Part shown: positions 1 to 7,867 of the stretch, piece after piece | Position numbering within the stretch: position 1 is the first letter of the stretch | Layout of the letters: every line of letters starts with the position of its first letter | Assembly (NCBI GenBank): GCA_044356835.1 | Contig: JBIKVK010000036.1 | Coordinates: forward strand, 1-18,938 | From: SYIM01 sp044356835 | Lineage (GTDB): Bacteria > Pseudomonadota > Gammaproteobacteria > Burkholderiales > Burkholderiaceae_E | Length of the DNA: 18,938 bases | Direction: 5' to 3' | The notes under the pieces: model-generated | What the model saw: the letters and a program-made list of their open reading frames with translations, nothing else | What the model was told of the DNA's origin: nothing | The model's database searches: none | Position numbers and translations under genes: made by a program

Positions 1-34
1 TGCTCTTGCCGTGTTGCTCTGGCTTTTTGCCTGA
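1..34 (+). CDS. Possible C-terminal end of an upstream membrane-protein gene (partial)
   Basis: Reading from base 2, ten codons give ALAVLLWLFA followed by TGA at 32-34. The peptide is strongly hydrophobic, as expected for the last membrane segment or tail of an integral membrane protein. The frame used by the Bug gene is also open from base 1, so this short open stretch alone does not prove a gene. The gene orientation would match the plus-strand run that follows, with about 83 bases to the next start codon. No family can be assigned from ten residues. Confidence 0.25.
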   Translation, partial: ALAVLLWLFA

Positions 35-104
35 GGGGGCGGTCGCACTCGTCCCTGGCCCGTGCTGAATTTGCGCTCAATCCCTGCACTCATTTGAACT
101 TCAC

Positions 105-109
105 AAGGA
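105..109 (+). promoter_or_regulatory. Ribosome binding site that sets the Bug gene start
   Basis: AAGGA lies 8 bases before ATG 118. The reading frame is open further upstream, with a TTG at 94, but that codon has no ribosome binding site, so ATG 118 is the supported start. The resulting N-terminus is also a proper export signal. Confidence 0.6.
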
Positions 110-117
110 CGCCTGCC

Positions 118-1107
118 ATGACCTTCCGATCACGACGTTCCTGGCTCACGCGGACGGCGGCACTGGGTGCTGCCATCGGCTTGCCCGCCCAGGTGCTTGC
201 CCAGGCCTCGGCCTGGCCCACGCAACCGATCCGCATCATCGTCACCTTTCCGCCCGGGGGCGCAAGCGACATCGTCGCACGGCTGATCGGTCCGGTGATG
301 GGTGACCGATTGGGGCAGCCTGTGGTCGTCGAGAATCGTCCGGGTGCAGGGTCGACCATTGGTGCGGCCGTTGCTGCGCAGGCTCGTCCAGACGGCTACA
401 CGCTGCTGGCTTCAAATTCGGCACCCATGTCGATTTCCCCGGCGCTGATGGCAAAGCCGACCTACGATCCGCTGCGCAGCTTCGAGCATCTGGCTTACAT
501 CGGGGCCGTGCCCACGGTCATCGTGTTGCACCCCTCGGTCCCGGCGACGTCTTTTCAGCAATTCCTCTCCTGGGCTCGCGCGCAGCCCGAGCCGATTCCG
601 TTCGGCAGTGGGGGTACGGCCTCGGTCGGACACATCGTGGGTGAACTGTTGGCTCGTCAGACCGGCATCCGGCTGCTGCATGTGCCCTATAAAGGGGCTG
701 GACCGATGCGCACCGACCTCCTGGGCGGTCAACTGAAAATGGCGGTGGACGCGTTGCCTCAGAACCTGCCCCTCATGAAGAGTGGGAAGCTCAAGCTCGT
801 CGCGGTGACCAGCGAGGCTCGCGTCGCCATGGCGCCTGATCTGCCCAGTGTCGCCGAGCTCGGCCTTCCGGAACTTGTCGCTGAAAATTTCGTGGGTCTG
901 TCCGCGCCGGCGGGCTTGCCGGGACCGATTGCGGCGCGCGTGATCGATGCAGTTCACTACGCCCTCGATCAGGCTTCGCTTCGGGAGAAGCTTCTGGAGC
1001 AGGGCTTCGTTCTCGAACGAAAAAGCCCGGCCGCATTTACCGAGTTCATTCGCTCTCAAGCTGAGCGTTGGGCCCCGGTCGTGCGCGCTTCGGGCGCGCA
1101 GCTGTGA
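118..1107 (+). CDS. Bug-family (TTT-type) periplasmic solute-binding protein
   Basis: This is a 329-residue extracytoplasmic solute receptor of the Bug/TctC family, which bind carboxylates and similar small acids, sometimes for a tripartite tricarboxylate transporter and often as orphans. Residues 1-28 form an export signal ending VLA before QAS. It contains SRRSWLT (residues 5-11), which resembles a twin-arginine motif. Typical family landmarks follow: WPTQPIRIIVTFPPGG (33-48), the conserved ENRPGAG (72-78), PDGYTLL (91-97) and HVPYKGAGP in the middle of the protein. The length is normal for the family. The stop codon overlaps the next gene's GTG start (GTGA), so the two are probably co-translated. 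No TctA or TctB membrane partner is visible in the window, so it may be an orphan or serve an upstream permease. The ligand is unknown. Confidence 0.93.
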   Translation: MTFRSRRSWLTRTAALGAAIGLPAQVLAQASAWPTQPIRIIVTFPPGGASDIVARLIGPVMGDRLGQPVVVENRPGAGSTIGAAVAAQARPDGYTLLASNSAPMSISPALMAKPTYDPLRSFEHLAYIGAVPTVIVLHPSVPATSFQQFLSWARAQPEPIPFGSGGTASVGHIVGELLARQTGIRLLHVPYKGAGPMRTDLLGGQLKMAVDALPQNLPLMKSGKLKLVAVTSEARVAMAPDLPSVAELGLPELVAENFVGLSAPAGLPGPIAARVIDAVHYALDQASLREKLLEQGFVLERKSPAAFTEFIRSQAERWAPVVRASGAQL

Positions 1108-2030
1108 CTCGGCCGAAAATAGCCGTAGCCCTGTTTGGGCCGCAAGGGCAGGGGAGCTTCAATGAATCGGGTGCGCAGGGTGCGACCCGTGCGAGGGCCC
1201 GCTTCCCCGAAGCGTCGATCGACACCCATTGGATTGCTCCCCGCGATCCTGAAGGGCGCGCGCAGGCGCTTCGCATCCTATGTGCACAGGGGCTCGACCT
1301 GCTGGTGGCCCATGGCGGGCAGGGGGATGCGCCGGTCAGTCTCGTCGCCCCCGAGTTTCAGCAGATTGCGTTTGCCATCACCCAAGGGGGATGGCTGGCC
1401 AGCAACTGCTCGAGCTACGAGGTCTTGCAGGAGCACTCGGCGTTTCTCGCCGGGGTAATGGCAGGACGCGCTTCCCGGTCGGGCGTGGTCGGCCATCTCT
1501 CGGGCGAGCGGGTGCGGCCTGGACTCAAGGGGCGTGCGGCCTTCGCACAGGGTGTGCGCGAGAGTGGAACGGGCTGTCGCCTGGTGACAGGGTTTTGCGG
1601 TCAGCAGCACGACCCTGAGCAGGCCTATGCCCTGATGACCCAGATTCGCGCAGCGGGCGCAGACTTCGTCTTTGCGATGATCGACGGCGGTCGGGTCGGC
1701 GTGACGAGAGCCTGTCGCGAGGCGGGCATTGCCCAGATCGGTAATGTCCTGGATTGGGTCAGCCGTGATCCCGAAGTATTCGCTGCGTCGGCGATTGCAG
1801 ATTCAGGAGCGTGCGTCGAAGAGGCGATCAGCGATTTTCTGGCAGGCCGTTGGCGCGGAAACCTCCACCAACTGCACGGTGCTGGCGAGCCTGCCTTTGT
1901 TCGCCTGGCGATGCGCTCCGATCTCGCGGCTCAACACGAGGCCGCCTTGGTTCCCTGGATCGAGGCCTTGGCCTCAGGCCGTTTTGAGCCCGAGGTCGAT
2001 TATCACGGACCGGAACTGTCTTTGCCCTAG
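1104..2030 (+). CDS. BMP/PnrA-like solute-binding-domain protein without signal peptide
   Basis: This 308-residue protein of the BMP family (basic membrane lipoprotein / PnrA-like nucleoside-binding fold) starts at GTG 1104, overlapping the Bug stop. The N-terminus goes straight into the first beta strand (KIAVALFGP, residues 5-13), followed by GSFNESGAQGA (17-27), equivalent to the family's D-x-G-F-N box. The diagnostic stretch EHSAFLAGVMAG with SGVVG follows (110-121 and 126-130), then a glycine-rich ligand-loop segment MIDGGRVG (192-199). BMP proteins are usually secreted lipoproteins feeding ABC importers. This one has no signal peptide or lipobox, and an upstream start would lie inside the Bug gene and add only arginine- and glycine-rich residues. 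It therefore probably stays in the cytoplasm, where it could sense or process a ligand. That role is inference. No ABC permease or ATPase genes adjoin it. Confidence 0.82.
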   Translation: MTRPKIAVALFGPQGQGSFNESGAQGATRARARFPEASIDTHWIAPRDPEGRAQALRILCAQGLDLLVAHGGQGDAPVSLVAPEFQQIAFAITQGGWLASNCSSYEVLQEHSAFLAGVMAGRASRSGVVGHLSGERVRPGLKGRAAFAQGVRESGTGCRLVTGFCGQQHDPEQAYALMTQIRAAGADFVFAMIDGGRVGVTRACREAGIAQIGNVLDWVSRDPEVFAASAIADSGACVEEAISDFLAGRWRGNLHQLHGAGEPAFVRLAMRSDLAAQHEAALVPWIEALASGRFEPEVDYHGPELSLP

Positions 2031-2103
2031 ACGCTTAGCGCATGCGCAGTCCGGTCTCGCCGTCAAACCAATTTTCAGGAATCTTCACCCGTCCGGTGAC
2101 ACC

Positions 2104-3249
2104 ATGAGCGAAACACCCCGTCTGAATCCGTCCGAAACGCCGAGACAGCCCGGTTGGCTGTATCCCAAGCCCGAGCAGGTACGTGTTCAGATCTACTCCC
2201 TGCTGCGCGCCTGGGGCATGAGCGAAACGCAGGCCAGTACAAGTGCCGACGTGATGGTCGATACCGACCTTTCGGGGGTCGACTCCCACGGCATTTCGAT
2301 GCTGGTCGACTATGATCGGTCCAGATCCAACGGTCGGCTGAATCTGAACGCCGAACCTAAGGTGATTCGGGACCAGGGGGTCACCGCGCTGATCGATGCC
2401 GATGCTGGCCTAGGGCACGCCGCTGCGGTGATGGGCATGAAGCTCGCCATCGAACGGGCTCGAAAGTTCGGAGCGGGTGTGGTGAGCGTGCGCAATTCCC
2501 ATCATTTCGGTGCGGCAGGCTATTACGTCAGGATGGCGGCCGCTCAGGGCTTGCTGGGCCTCTGCACGAGTTCGACCCGCACCATCAACACCGTACCGAC
2601 CCGGGGGCGGTTGCCGCTTCTGGGTACCAATCCCATCGCGTTTGCCGCGCCGGCGGGCCGTCATCCCCCCTTTGTGCTGGATATGGCAACGAGCAGCGTG
2701 GCTGCCAACAAGGTCAAGGTGTACGAGTTGCAAGGCAAGCCGATCCCGGCGGGCTGGGTTTCCGACGAGAATGGTGAACCGGTGACCGATCCCGCTCATG
2801 CGATGGATATTCTTTCGAGGCGTCCAAAGGAGCTCGGCGGAGGCCTTGCTCCGCTCGGAGGAGTACCGGAGATGTCCAGTCACAAGGGCTATGGCCTCGC
2901 CATGATGGTGCATATCCTTGGGGGATGTTTGTCGGGCGCATCGTTCTCACCGATTCGGGTGCGTACGCAGCGGCCTCAGGATCCGGACAACCTGGGCCAC
3001 TTCTTTTTTGCGATCGATCCTTCAGCATTTCGCGACCCTGGGGAATTTTCTGCCGATCTGGACGAGGTCATCGACGTCGTACACTCGGCCCCTGCGGTCG
3101 ACGCAGCCCGGCCCGTGCTGGTGCCCGGTGAACCGGAAGAGCGGGCCCGGAAAGAGCGTGCCGAACGAGGCATTCCGATCCCGCCGGCGCTGATCAAGCA
3201 GGTGCAAGGTTTATGCGAGCGGGCCAATGTCGCCTTTGTTCTTGAATGA
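2104..3249 (+). CDS. Malate/L-lactate dehydrogenase-type (Ldh_2) oxidoreductase
   Basis: This 381-residue protein belongs to the Ldh_2 family of NAD(P)H-dependent oxidoreductases. Members include malate, ureidoglycolate and sulfolactate dehydrogenases and cyclic imino-acid reductases, all interconverting 2-oxo (or imino) acids with their reduced forms. Family landmarks are DSHGI (60-64, with the conserved catalytic-type His62), NSHHFGAAGYY (131-141), GTNPIAFAAP (174-183), DMATSS (193-198), SSHKGYGLAMMV (258-269) and GHFFFAIDP (298-306). The frame is open upstream to 1729, but that part overlaps the BMP gene and has no family similarity, so ATG 2104 is chosen. An N-terminal extension of about 20 residues makes it slightly longer than usual. 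It sits 73 bases after the BMP gene and 39 before the TPR gene, probably in one transcript. The substrate is not readable from sequence. Its ribosome binding site is weak. Confidence 0.9.
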   Translation: MSETPRLNPSETPRQPGWLYPKPEQVRVQIYSLLRAWGMSETQASTSADVMVDTDLSGVDSHGISMLVDYDRSRSNGRLNLNAEPKVIRDQGVTALIDADAGLGHAAAVMGMKLAIERARKFGAGVVSVRNSHHFGAAGYYVRMAAAQGLLGLCTSSTRTINTVPTRGRLPLLGTNPIAFAAPAGRHPPFVLDMATSSVAANKVKVYELQGKPIPAGWVSDENGEPVTDPAHAMDILSRRPKELGGGLAPLGGVPEMSSHKGYGLAMMVHILGGCLSGASFSPIRVRTQRPQDPDNLGHFFFAIDPSAFRDPGEFSADLDEVIDVVHSAPAVDAARPVLVPGEPEERARKERAERGIPIPPALIKQVQGLCERANVAFVLE

Positions 3250-3288
3250 CGGATCGTCCCCGTCGCTTGCCATCACGGTCCGCGCGAA

Positions 3289-4542
3289 ATGATTCATCAG
3301 GATCGGTTTGGTCTAGAGTTTTCTGCGGCGAGTGATCGTGCCGCTGAAATTTACCGGGAGGCGATCGATGCCTTTCTGGGCGCTCGCGAGTCGGTCGAAT
3401 CGCTTTTCAATGAGCTGCTTGCCGAGGATCCCGAATGTGCATTGGGACGGATCGGGCTTGCCCGCCTGCGGCAGTCGCAGGGTCGCGGTGCCGAGGCTCG
3501 CGCAGAGGCCGATCGGGCGCTCGCGCTCGCCTTGGCTCTGCCCGACCGGCAGACCAGCCATGTGGCCGCACTGGCCAGCGTGGTGCGCGGACAGGGCGCG
3601 AAGGCCCTTGCCGCCGTCACGGCGCATCTCGACCGTTACCCGAGGGACATCTTCGTCCTGGTTCCGGTCGCAGGCGTATTCGGGCTCTTCGGGTTTTCTG
3701 GCCAGACCGGTCGTGAGGAGGCGCTCTTCAACTACCTAGCGCCGCGGCGACAGGCGTTCTCGGATGATGGGTGGTTTCTGGCCGCGCTCGCCTTTGCCGA
3801 GTGTGAGACGGGGCGGCTGGTGGCTGCGTCAGAACATATCGACCAGGCGTGGGAGATCAATTCGGCGAGCGCGAACACGGCGCATATTCGTGCCCATGTG
3901 GAGTACGAGCGTGGCCGGTCGGACCTCGCCGCGCAATGGTTGCCGCAATGGCTGAACGACTACCGGCGAGAGGGGATCATGCATTGCCACCTGGCATGGC
4001 ATGTTGCCCTGGCTCACCTGCGTGCGGGCGAACTGGATTCAGCGTATGGAGTTTTCCAGGCAGCGATTCAGCCCCTCGATTCAGCGCATGGTCCGGGCGC
4101 CTGGGGACCTCCTCTCAATCTTGTGACCGATGCGTCGTCCTTTCTGTTTCGTGCGCAGATCCGTGGGATGCCGGTCACCCGAGAACACTGGCAGGTGCTG
4201 CTCGAGAGAGCTCGGTCGCTCTTTCCCCGCCCCGGTCTGCGCTTTGCTGATGTCCATATCGCCCTCTGTCTTGCCATGGCGGGGGACGTACCGGCGCTGA
4301 ATGACTGGCTGGAGGCAATAGACGGGCCGACCGCATCGGTGATTCGAAATCTCGGTCAGGCGTTCGCTGCGATCGAACAATCCCGCTGGTCGGTCGCAGT
4401 CGATGCCTTTGAAACGACCCGGGGGCTGAGCGAAGTGCTCGGGGGCAGTCGGGCTCAGCGTGACCTGCTGGTCGAAGCCTGGCAATACGCTTCGGGATTC
4501 GGGCAACCCATTTCCAACGCCGTCAGCGCCCCAAGGCTTTGA
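3289..4542 (+). CDS. TTC38-like tetratricopeptide repeat protein
   Basis: This 417-residue soluble protein is built of helical hairpins. It resembles the TTC38 family of tetratricopeptide proteins, found in bacteria and animals and of unknown biochemical function. Residues 20-115 contain two TPR-like units rich in Ala and Leu. The recognisable family core is ANTAHIRAHVEYERGR (195-210) and HCHLAWHVALAHLRAGELDSAY (about 232-253), with conserved histidines in each helix pair. GWFLAALAFAECETGR (161-176) is another TPR unit. There is no signal peptide or membrane segment, so it is cytoplasmic. It is the last gene of the plus-strand run and ends 9 bases from the convergent TRAP permease gene. ATG 3289 is used because the homologous region begins shortly after it. 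No strong ribosome binding site is visible. TPR proteins usually scaffold protein contacts, but no partner is identified here. Confidence 0.78.
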   Translation: MIHQDRFGLEFSAASDRAAEIYREAIDAFLGARESVESLFNELLAEDPECALGRIGLARLRQSQGRGAEARAEADRALALALALPDRQTSHVAALASVVRGQGAKALAAVTAHLDRYPRDIFVLVPVAGVFGLFGFSGQTGREEALFNYLAPRRQAFSDDGWFLAALAFAECETGRLVAASEHIDQAWEINSASANTAHIRAHVEYERGRSDLAAQWLPQWLNDYRREGIMHCHLAWHVALAHLRAGELDSAYGVFQAAIQPLDSAHGPGAWGPPLNLVTDASSFLFRAQIRGMPVTREHWQVLLERARSLFPRPGLRFADVHIALCLAMAGDVPALNDWLEAIDGPTASVIRNLGQAFAAIEQSRWSVAVDAFETTRGLSEVLGGSRAQRDLLVEAWQYASGFGQPISNAVSAPRL

Positions 4543-4551
4543 GGCGCACTT

Positions 4552-6744
4552 TCAGCCGCTGCTCGGGCCGATTCGGCGAGACGCGAGCCACTGCCGGATC
4601 AAGACCGGCGTTGCGATTGCACAGCCAATAAGGGTTGGGATCAGCCCGGGCGCAATCATCCAGAGCGCGGCGACGATGCACAAAAGCTGTTCAGTGCGCG
4701 TCATTTCGATCCATAGGAAGCGAGACAGAGCCGCCCCCAGCAATGTGATTCCTGCGATGCAGCCGACAAAGGTCACCACGAAATCGTACGGGGTGAATCC
4801 CTTGGCCACCAGCAGCAGGGAGGGTGAAAACACAAATACGAAAGGCACGAGGGCTTTGGCCAGTCCCAGACGAAAAGCGGTGTTCCCGGTTCGGAAGGGA
4901 TCGCTTCCGGCCATACCTGCCGCAGCATAGGCGGCCAGCGCGACAGGCGGTGTGATGTCGGCCAGAACTCCGTAATAGAAAACGAAGAAGTGCGCGACCA
5001 GTGGCTCGACCCCGAGCATCACCAGGGTGGGGGCTGCCACCGTGGCCATGATGATGTAGTTGGCCGTGGTCGGAATGCCGCAGCCCAGAAGAATGCAGAC
5101 GAGGCCGGTCATGATCAGCGCGAATAGCAGTGCGATCGAGCGCGGCTCGGCCCAGCCCGCCGGCAACACGTCGGTGATGCTCCCGGCCATCGATTGCGCT
5201 GCGCCGGTGATGAGGGTACTCAGTTTGAAACCGACTCCGGTCAGCGTGACCACGCCAATCACGATGCCTACGGTGGCTGCAGCCGCACCGACTGCGAGCG
5301 CGTATTTCCCGCCGGTGCCGAAGGCTTCGACCAGAGAGGCGAAGTGGATCCGTCCCTTGATACCGGTCCACCGGAGGGCGACGGGGGTGCCGATCACGCC
5401 CAAGGCGAGCAAGCCGGCCCGTACGCTGGTGCTCTCGATGCCGCCGAAGACGATCACAAGGAGCAGCGCATGCAGCAATGCGCAGAGCATCCAATGGGCC
5501 ATCCGGTTGCCGCGTTCGATCGTTGTCAAGCCAACGATCGCGCACGAGGTGATGCCGATGAACGCGGCCATGTAGGGGGTTCTGCCGGTGACGAGGATGG
5601 CGATTAGGAGCACCAGCGGAATGAGCGTCGGCCAACGACGCCTGAAGGAGTCGCGGAGGTCGGGCAGCTCGTCGGCACGCAAACCCCGCAGACCGTGGCG
5701 TCGGGCCTCGAAATGCACCTGCACGTAGACGCCAAAGAAATGCATGAAGGCCGGGATCGCTGCGGCGGCGATGATCGTCTGATACGGCAGGGCCAGGAAT
5801 TCGATCATGAGAAACGCAGCCGCACCGAGTACCGGGGGAGTGATCTGCCCGCCGGTCGATGCCGCAGCCTCGACGGCGCCCGCGAACTCGCGTCGGTAAC
5901 CAACCCGGATCATGGCCGGGATGGTGAGGGAACCGACCGTGACTGCATTGGCCACGGATGACCCTGACAACATGCCGAACATGGCCGACCCAAAGACACT
6001 GACCTTGGCCGGTCCGCCGACTTGCCGACCGGTCACCCATGAGGCGACGTCCAGGAAGAGTTGGCCCAGTCCGATCCGCGTGGCCAAGACACCAAACAGC
6101 ACGAAGTGAAACACATAGGTGGCGACTACGCCGATCGCCACGCCGTAGATACCCTGACTGGTCAGATACTGGTGGTTCACCAGCTGCGACCATGAGGCTC
6201 CGGCATGCCGGAGCAGCCCCGGGAACAACGGGCCAGCGAGCGCATAAATCATGAAGCCGATGGCGATCAGGGGCAGGGGCCAGCCCATGCTGCGTCGCGT
6301 GGCTTCGAGCAAGGCGACGATGAGGATCGTGCCCATCGCAACATCGAGGGTCGACGGATTGCCAACCCGGAAGGCAAGGTCTTCGAAGATCCAGGGGATA
6401 TAGAGGACGGCGATGGCCACCGAAACCGCAAGGATCCAGTCGAACCAGGGCAGCCCGCCTGGGGAGCGCCAATCGCCCGGTTGTGCTTTCTCCAGGAGCG
6501 CCTTGCGGTGGGGGAATACCAGGAAGATCAGGCCCAACACCATCGCGAGATGTACCCCGCGATGGGTTACCTCCTGAAGCAGGCCGAAGCCGGCGGTGTA
6601 CCAGTGAAACAGCGACAGCGCGATGAGCAGTCCGCCCACCAAGGTCGAGGCGGCCGCTCCCAGCGGCCGGAAGCGCATCTCGGGGTCGAATTTCTGCTCG
6701 AGCGCCTCGAGGCGCTCGAGCTCGGGCAGTGGGCTGGACGTCAT
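4552..6744 (-). CDS. TRAP transporter permease, fused 4TM/12TM type
   Basis: This 730-residue integral membrane protein fuses the small (DctQ-like) and large (DctM-like) subunits of a TRAP transporter, the arrangement typical of TAXI-TRAP systems. Hydrophobic helices start at about residue 30. The most diagnostic stretch is GMLSGSSVANAVTVGSLTIP (257-276), followed by EAAASTGGQITPPVLG (292-307). A second inverted-half match is CGIPTTANYIIMATVAAPTLV (555-575) with ADITPPVALAAYAAAGMAGSDP (595-616). Such transporters use the sodium or proton gradient to import an organic acid delivered by the TAXI protein, whose gene lies 19 bases upstream in the same operon. The C-terminus carries extra hydrophobic segments after residue 630, as in longer members. 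The ligand cannot be predicted. Confidence 0.93.
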   Translation of the reverse strand: MTSSPLPELERLEALEQKFDPEMRFRPLGAAASTLVGGLLIALSLFHWYTAGFGLLQEVTHRGVHLAMVLGLIFLVFPHRKALLEKAQPGDWRSPGGLPWFDWILAVSVAIAVLYIPWIFEDLAFRVGNPSTLDVAMGTILIVALLEATRRSMGWPLPLIAIGFMIYALAGPLFPGLLRHAGASWSQLVNHQYLTSQGIYGVAIGVVATYVFHFVLFGVLATRIGLGQLFLDVASWVTGRQVGGPAKVSVFGSAMFGMLSGSSVANAVTVGSLTIPAMIRVGYRREFAGAVEAAASTGGQITPPVLGAAAFLMIEFLALPYQTIIAAAAIPAFMHFFGVYVQVHFEARRHGLRGLRADELPDLRDSFRRRWPTLIPLVLLIAILVTGRTPYMAAFIGITSCAIVGLTTIERGNRMAHWMLCALLHALLLVIVFGGIESTSVRAGLLALGVIGTPVALRWTGIKGRIHFASLVEAFGTGGKYALAVGAAAATVGIVIGVVTLTGVGFKLSTLITGAAQSMAGSITDVLPAGWAEPRSIALLFALIMTGLVCILLGCGIPTTANYIIMATVAAPTLVMLGVEPLVAHFFVFYYGVLADITPPVALAAYAAAGMAGSDPFRTGNTAFRLGLAKALVPFVFVFSPSLLLVAKGFTPYDFVVTFVGCIAGITLLGAALSRFLWIEMTRTEQLLCIVAALWMIAPGLIPTLIGCAIATPVLIRQWLASRRIGPSSG

Positions 6745-6763
6745 CGCGATGGAACGTTCGGCC

Positions 6764-7723
6764 TTACTTCAGAACCCCACGTTCGCGGAAGAACTTCTCG
6801 GCGCCCGGATGAAATGGGATGCCCGCGCCCTGCACCGCATTTTGCAGGGTGATGTACTGACCCTTGGCGTGGCCCGCCGCCAAGGCCTTCTGCCCTTCCT
6901 CGGAATAGAGGCGTTTCACGATCTCATAAACCACAGCGGGATCGGCCTTCTCGCTGGTCACCCACTGCGCGCCGACGGCGAGTGTCTTGACGGCCGGAAT
7001 GCCTTTATAGGTATTTGCCGGGATCACATCCGGCGCAAAGAACCCGCTGGACTTGCGCAGGCGCTCGGCCGCATCACCCTCGATCGGAATCAGTTCGATG
7101 CCTGCGCCCGAAGAGGCCAGCTCGGCGATCGCGCCGGCCGGAGCACCCCCGGTGAAGAAGAACGCATCCAGCGCACCATCCTTCATCTTGTCGCCGGCCT
7201 GATTGGGCTTGATGTATTCGGGTTTGAGGTCGCTGTCTTTGAGACCGTAGGCGGCCAAAATCGCGCGCGCGTTGATCAGCGTACCCGAGCCGGGTTCATC
7301 AAGCGCAACGCGTTTGCCCCTCAGGTCCGCCACCGTCCGGATGCCAGCCCCCTTGCGAGCGACGATATGTACGCTCTCGGGATAAAGATTGGCAATCAGC
7401 CGCAGGCCCTTCACGGCGGGGCGTCCCGACCAGACGCCTTCCGCATTGAAGGCCCACGAGGCGACGTCGGCCTGAGAGAAGCCTGACTCCGCCGAGCCCC
7501 CCGCGATCGCATTGACGTTGGCGACCGACCCGTTGGTGGCCTGCGCGGTAGCACTGAGCTTGCCGGGCTGGCTGATGATGTTGGCGATCATGCCGCCCAC
7601 CGGATAATAGGTTCCGGCGGTGCCGCCTGTGCCAATCCTGAAGAATTGCTGCTGCTGCGCCGATGCGGCGCTTGCGCTGAGCCCGATCACGAGACCGGCG
7701 GTCAGGGCGCGGATGAGGTTCAT
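6764..7723 (-). CDS. TAXI-family TRAP transporter solute-binding protein
   Basis: This 319-residue periplasmic receptor of the TAXI (TRAP-associated extracytoplasmic immunogenic) family has a Sec-type signal peptide (residues 1-22, ending ASA before QQQQ). It is followed by the hallmark RIGTGGTAGTYYPVGG (29-44) and, further in, NGSVANVNAIAGGSAESGF. It captures its ligand in the periplasm and hands it to the fused permease encoded 19 bases downstream. The start is supported by a strong ribosome binding site (AAAGGAGA on the minus strand, about 7733-7740). TAXI members bind ligands such as glutamate or 2-oxo acids, but many are uncharacterised and specificity cannot be assigned here. The gene is divergent from a Bug gene. 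Confidence 0.94.
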   Translation of the reverse strand: MNLIRALTAGLVIGLSASAASAQQQQFFRIGTGGTAGTYYPVGGMIANIISQPGKLSATAQATNGSVANVNAIAGGSAESGFSQADVASWAFNAEGVWSGRPAVKGLRLIANLYPESVHIVARKGAGIRTVADLRGKRVALDEPGSGTLINARAILAAYGLKDSDLKPEYIKPNQAGDKMKDGALDAFFFTGGAPAGAIAELASSGAGIELIPIEGDAAERLRKSSGFFAPDVIPANTYKGIPAVKTLAVGAQWVTSEKADPAVVYEIVKRLYSEEGQKALAAGHAKGQYITLQNAVQGAGIPFHPGAEKFFRERGVLK

Positions 7724-7743
7724 GGACGATCTCCTTTGAGTGG

Positions 7744-7785
7744 AAACCGGATTTAATCACGGCCCTCGGGGGCGTACAAACCGGA
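7744..7785. repeat. 8-bp direct repeat AAACCGGA, two copies, candidate operator
   Basis: AAACCGGA occurs at 7744-7751 and 7778-7785, spaced 34 bases start to start, about three helical turns. The copies bracket the candidate promoter of the TAXI-TRAP operon: one at the likely transcription start, the other overlapping the -35 box. A dimeric or tetrameric regulator could bind both. Chance occurrence is possible for an 8-mer in a region this size. Confidence 0.3.
7751..7779 (-). promoter_or_regulatory. Candidate sigma70-like promoter for the TAXI-TRAP operon
   Basis: Read on the minus strand, TTGTAC (7779-7774) and TTAAAT (7756-7751) are separated by exactly 17 bases. Each is an imperfect match: the -35 keeps TTG and the -10 keeps four of six consensus bases. 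Transcription would begin near 7744, giving a short leader that contains the strong ribosome binding site. Confidence 0.3.
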
Positions 7786-7851
7786 CTCCTCTTGCGCGGC
7801 AAGGCGCGAGCCCCAGCGAGGTCATATGCTAAGGTTTCGACGGTTCAACGC

Positions 7852-7858
7852 AGAGGAG
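7852..7858 (+). promoter_or_regulatory. Ribosome binding site that sets the second Bug gene start
   Basis: AGAGGAG lies 9 bases before ATG 7868. The frame is also open to an ATG at 7826, but that start would place this strong site inside the coding region and put an extra segment before the signal peptide, so ATG 7868 is preferred. Confidence 0.7.
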
Positions 7859-7867
7859 TACTCCCCT

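Noticed and set aside
2038..2047. Palindrome GCGCATGCGC between the BMP-like and Ldh_2 genes
   Set aside because: A ten-base GC-rich palindrome is expected by chance at this base composition. It has no T run for termination and no promoter element beside it.
1729..2103. Upstream extension of the first Ldh_2 reading frame
   Set aside because: It overlaps the BMP-like gene in another frame, and its predicted residues are arginine- and proline-rich with no resemblance to the family. The family similarity begins after ATG 2104.
4691..6472. Second long minus-strand frame inside the TRAP permease gene
   Set aside because: It is rich in Arg and His, lacks membrane segments, and overlaps a frame with clear TRAP motifs.
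7821..7830. TATGCT as a -10 box for the second Bug gene
   Set aside because: No acceptable -35 sequence lies 16-18 bases upstream and it has no extended -10, so it cannot be supported as a promoter.
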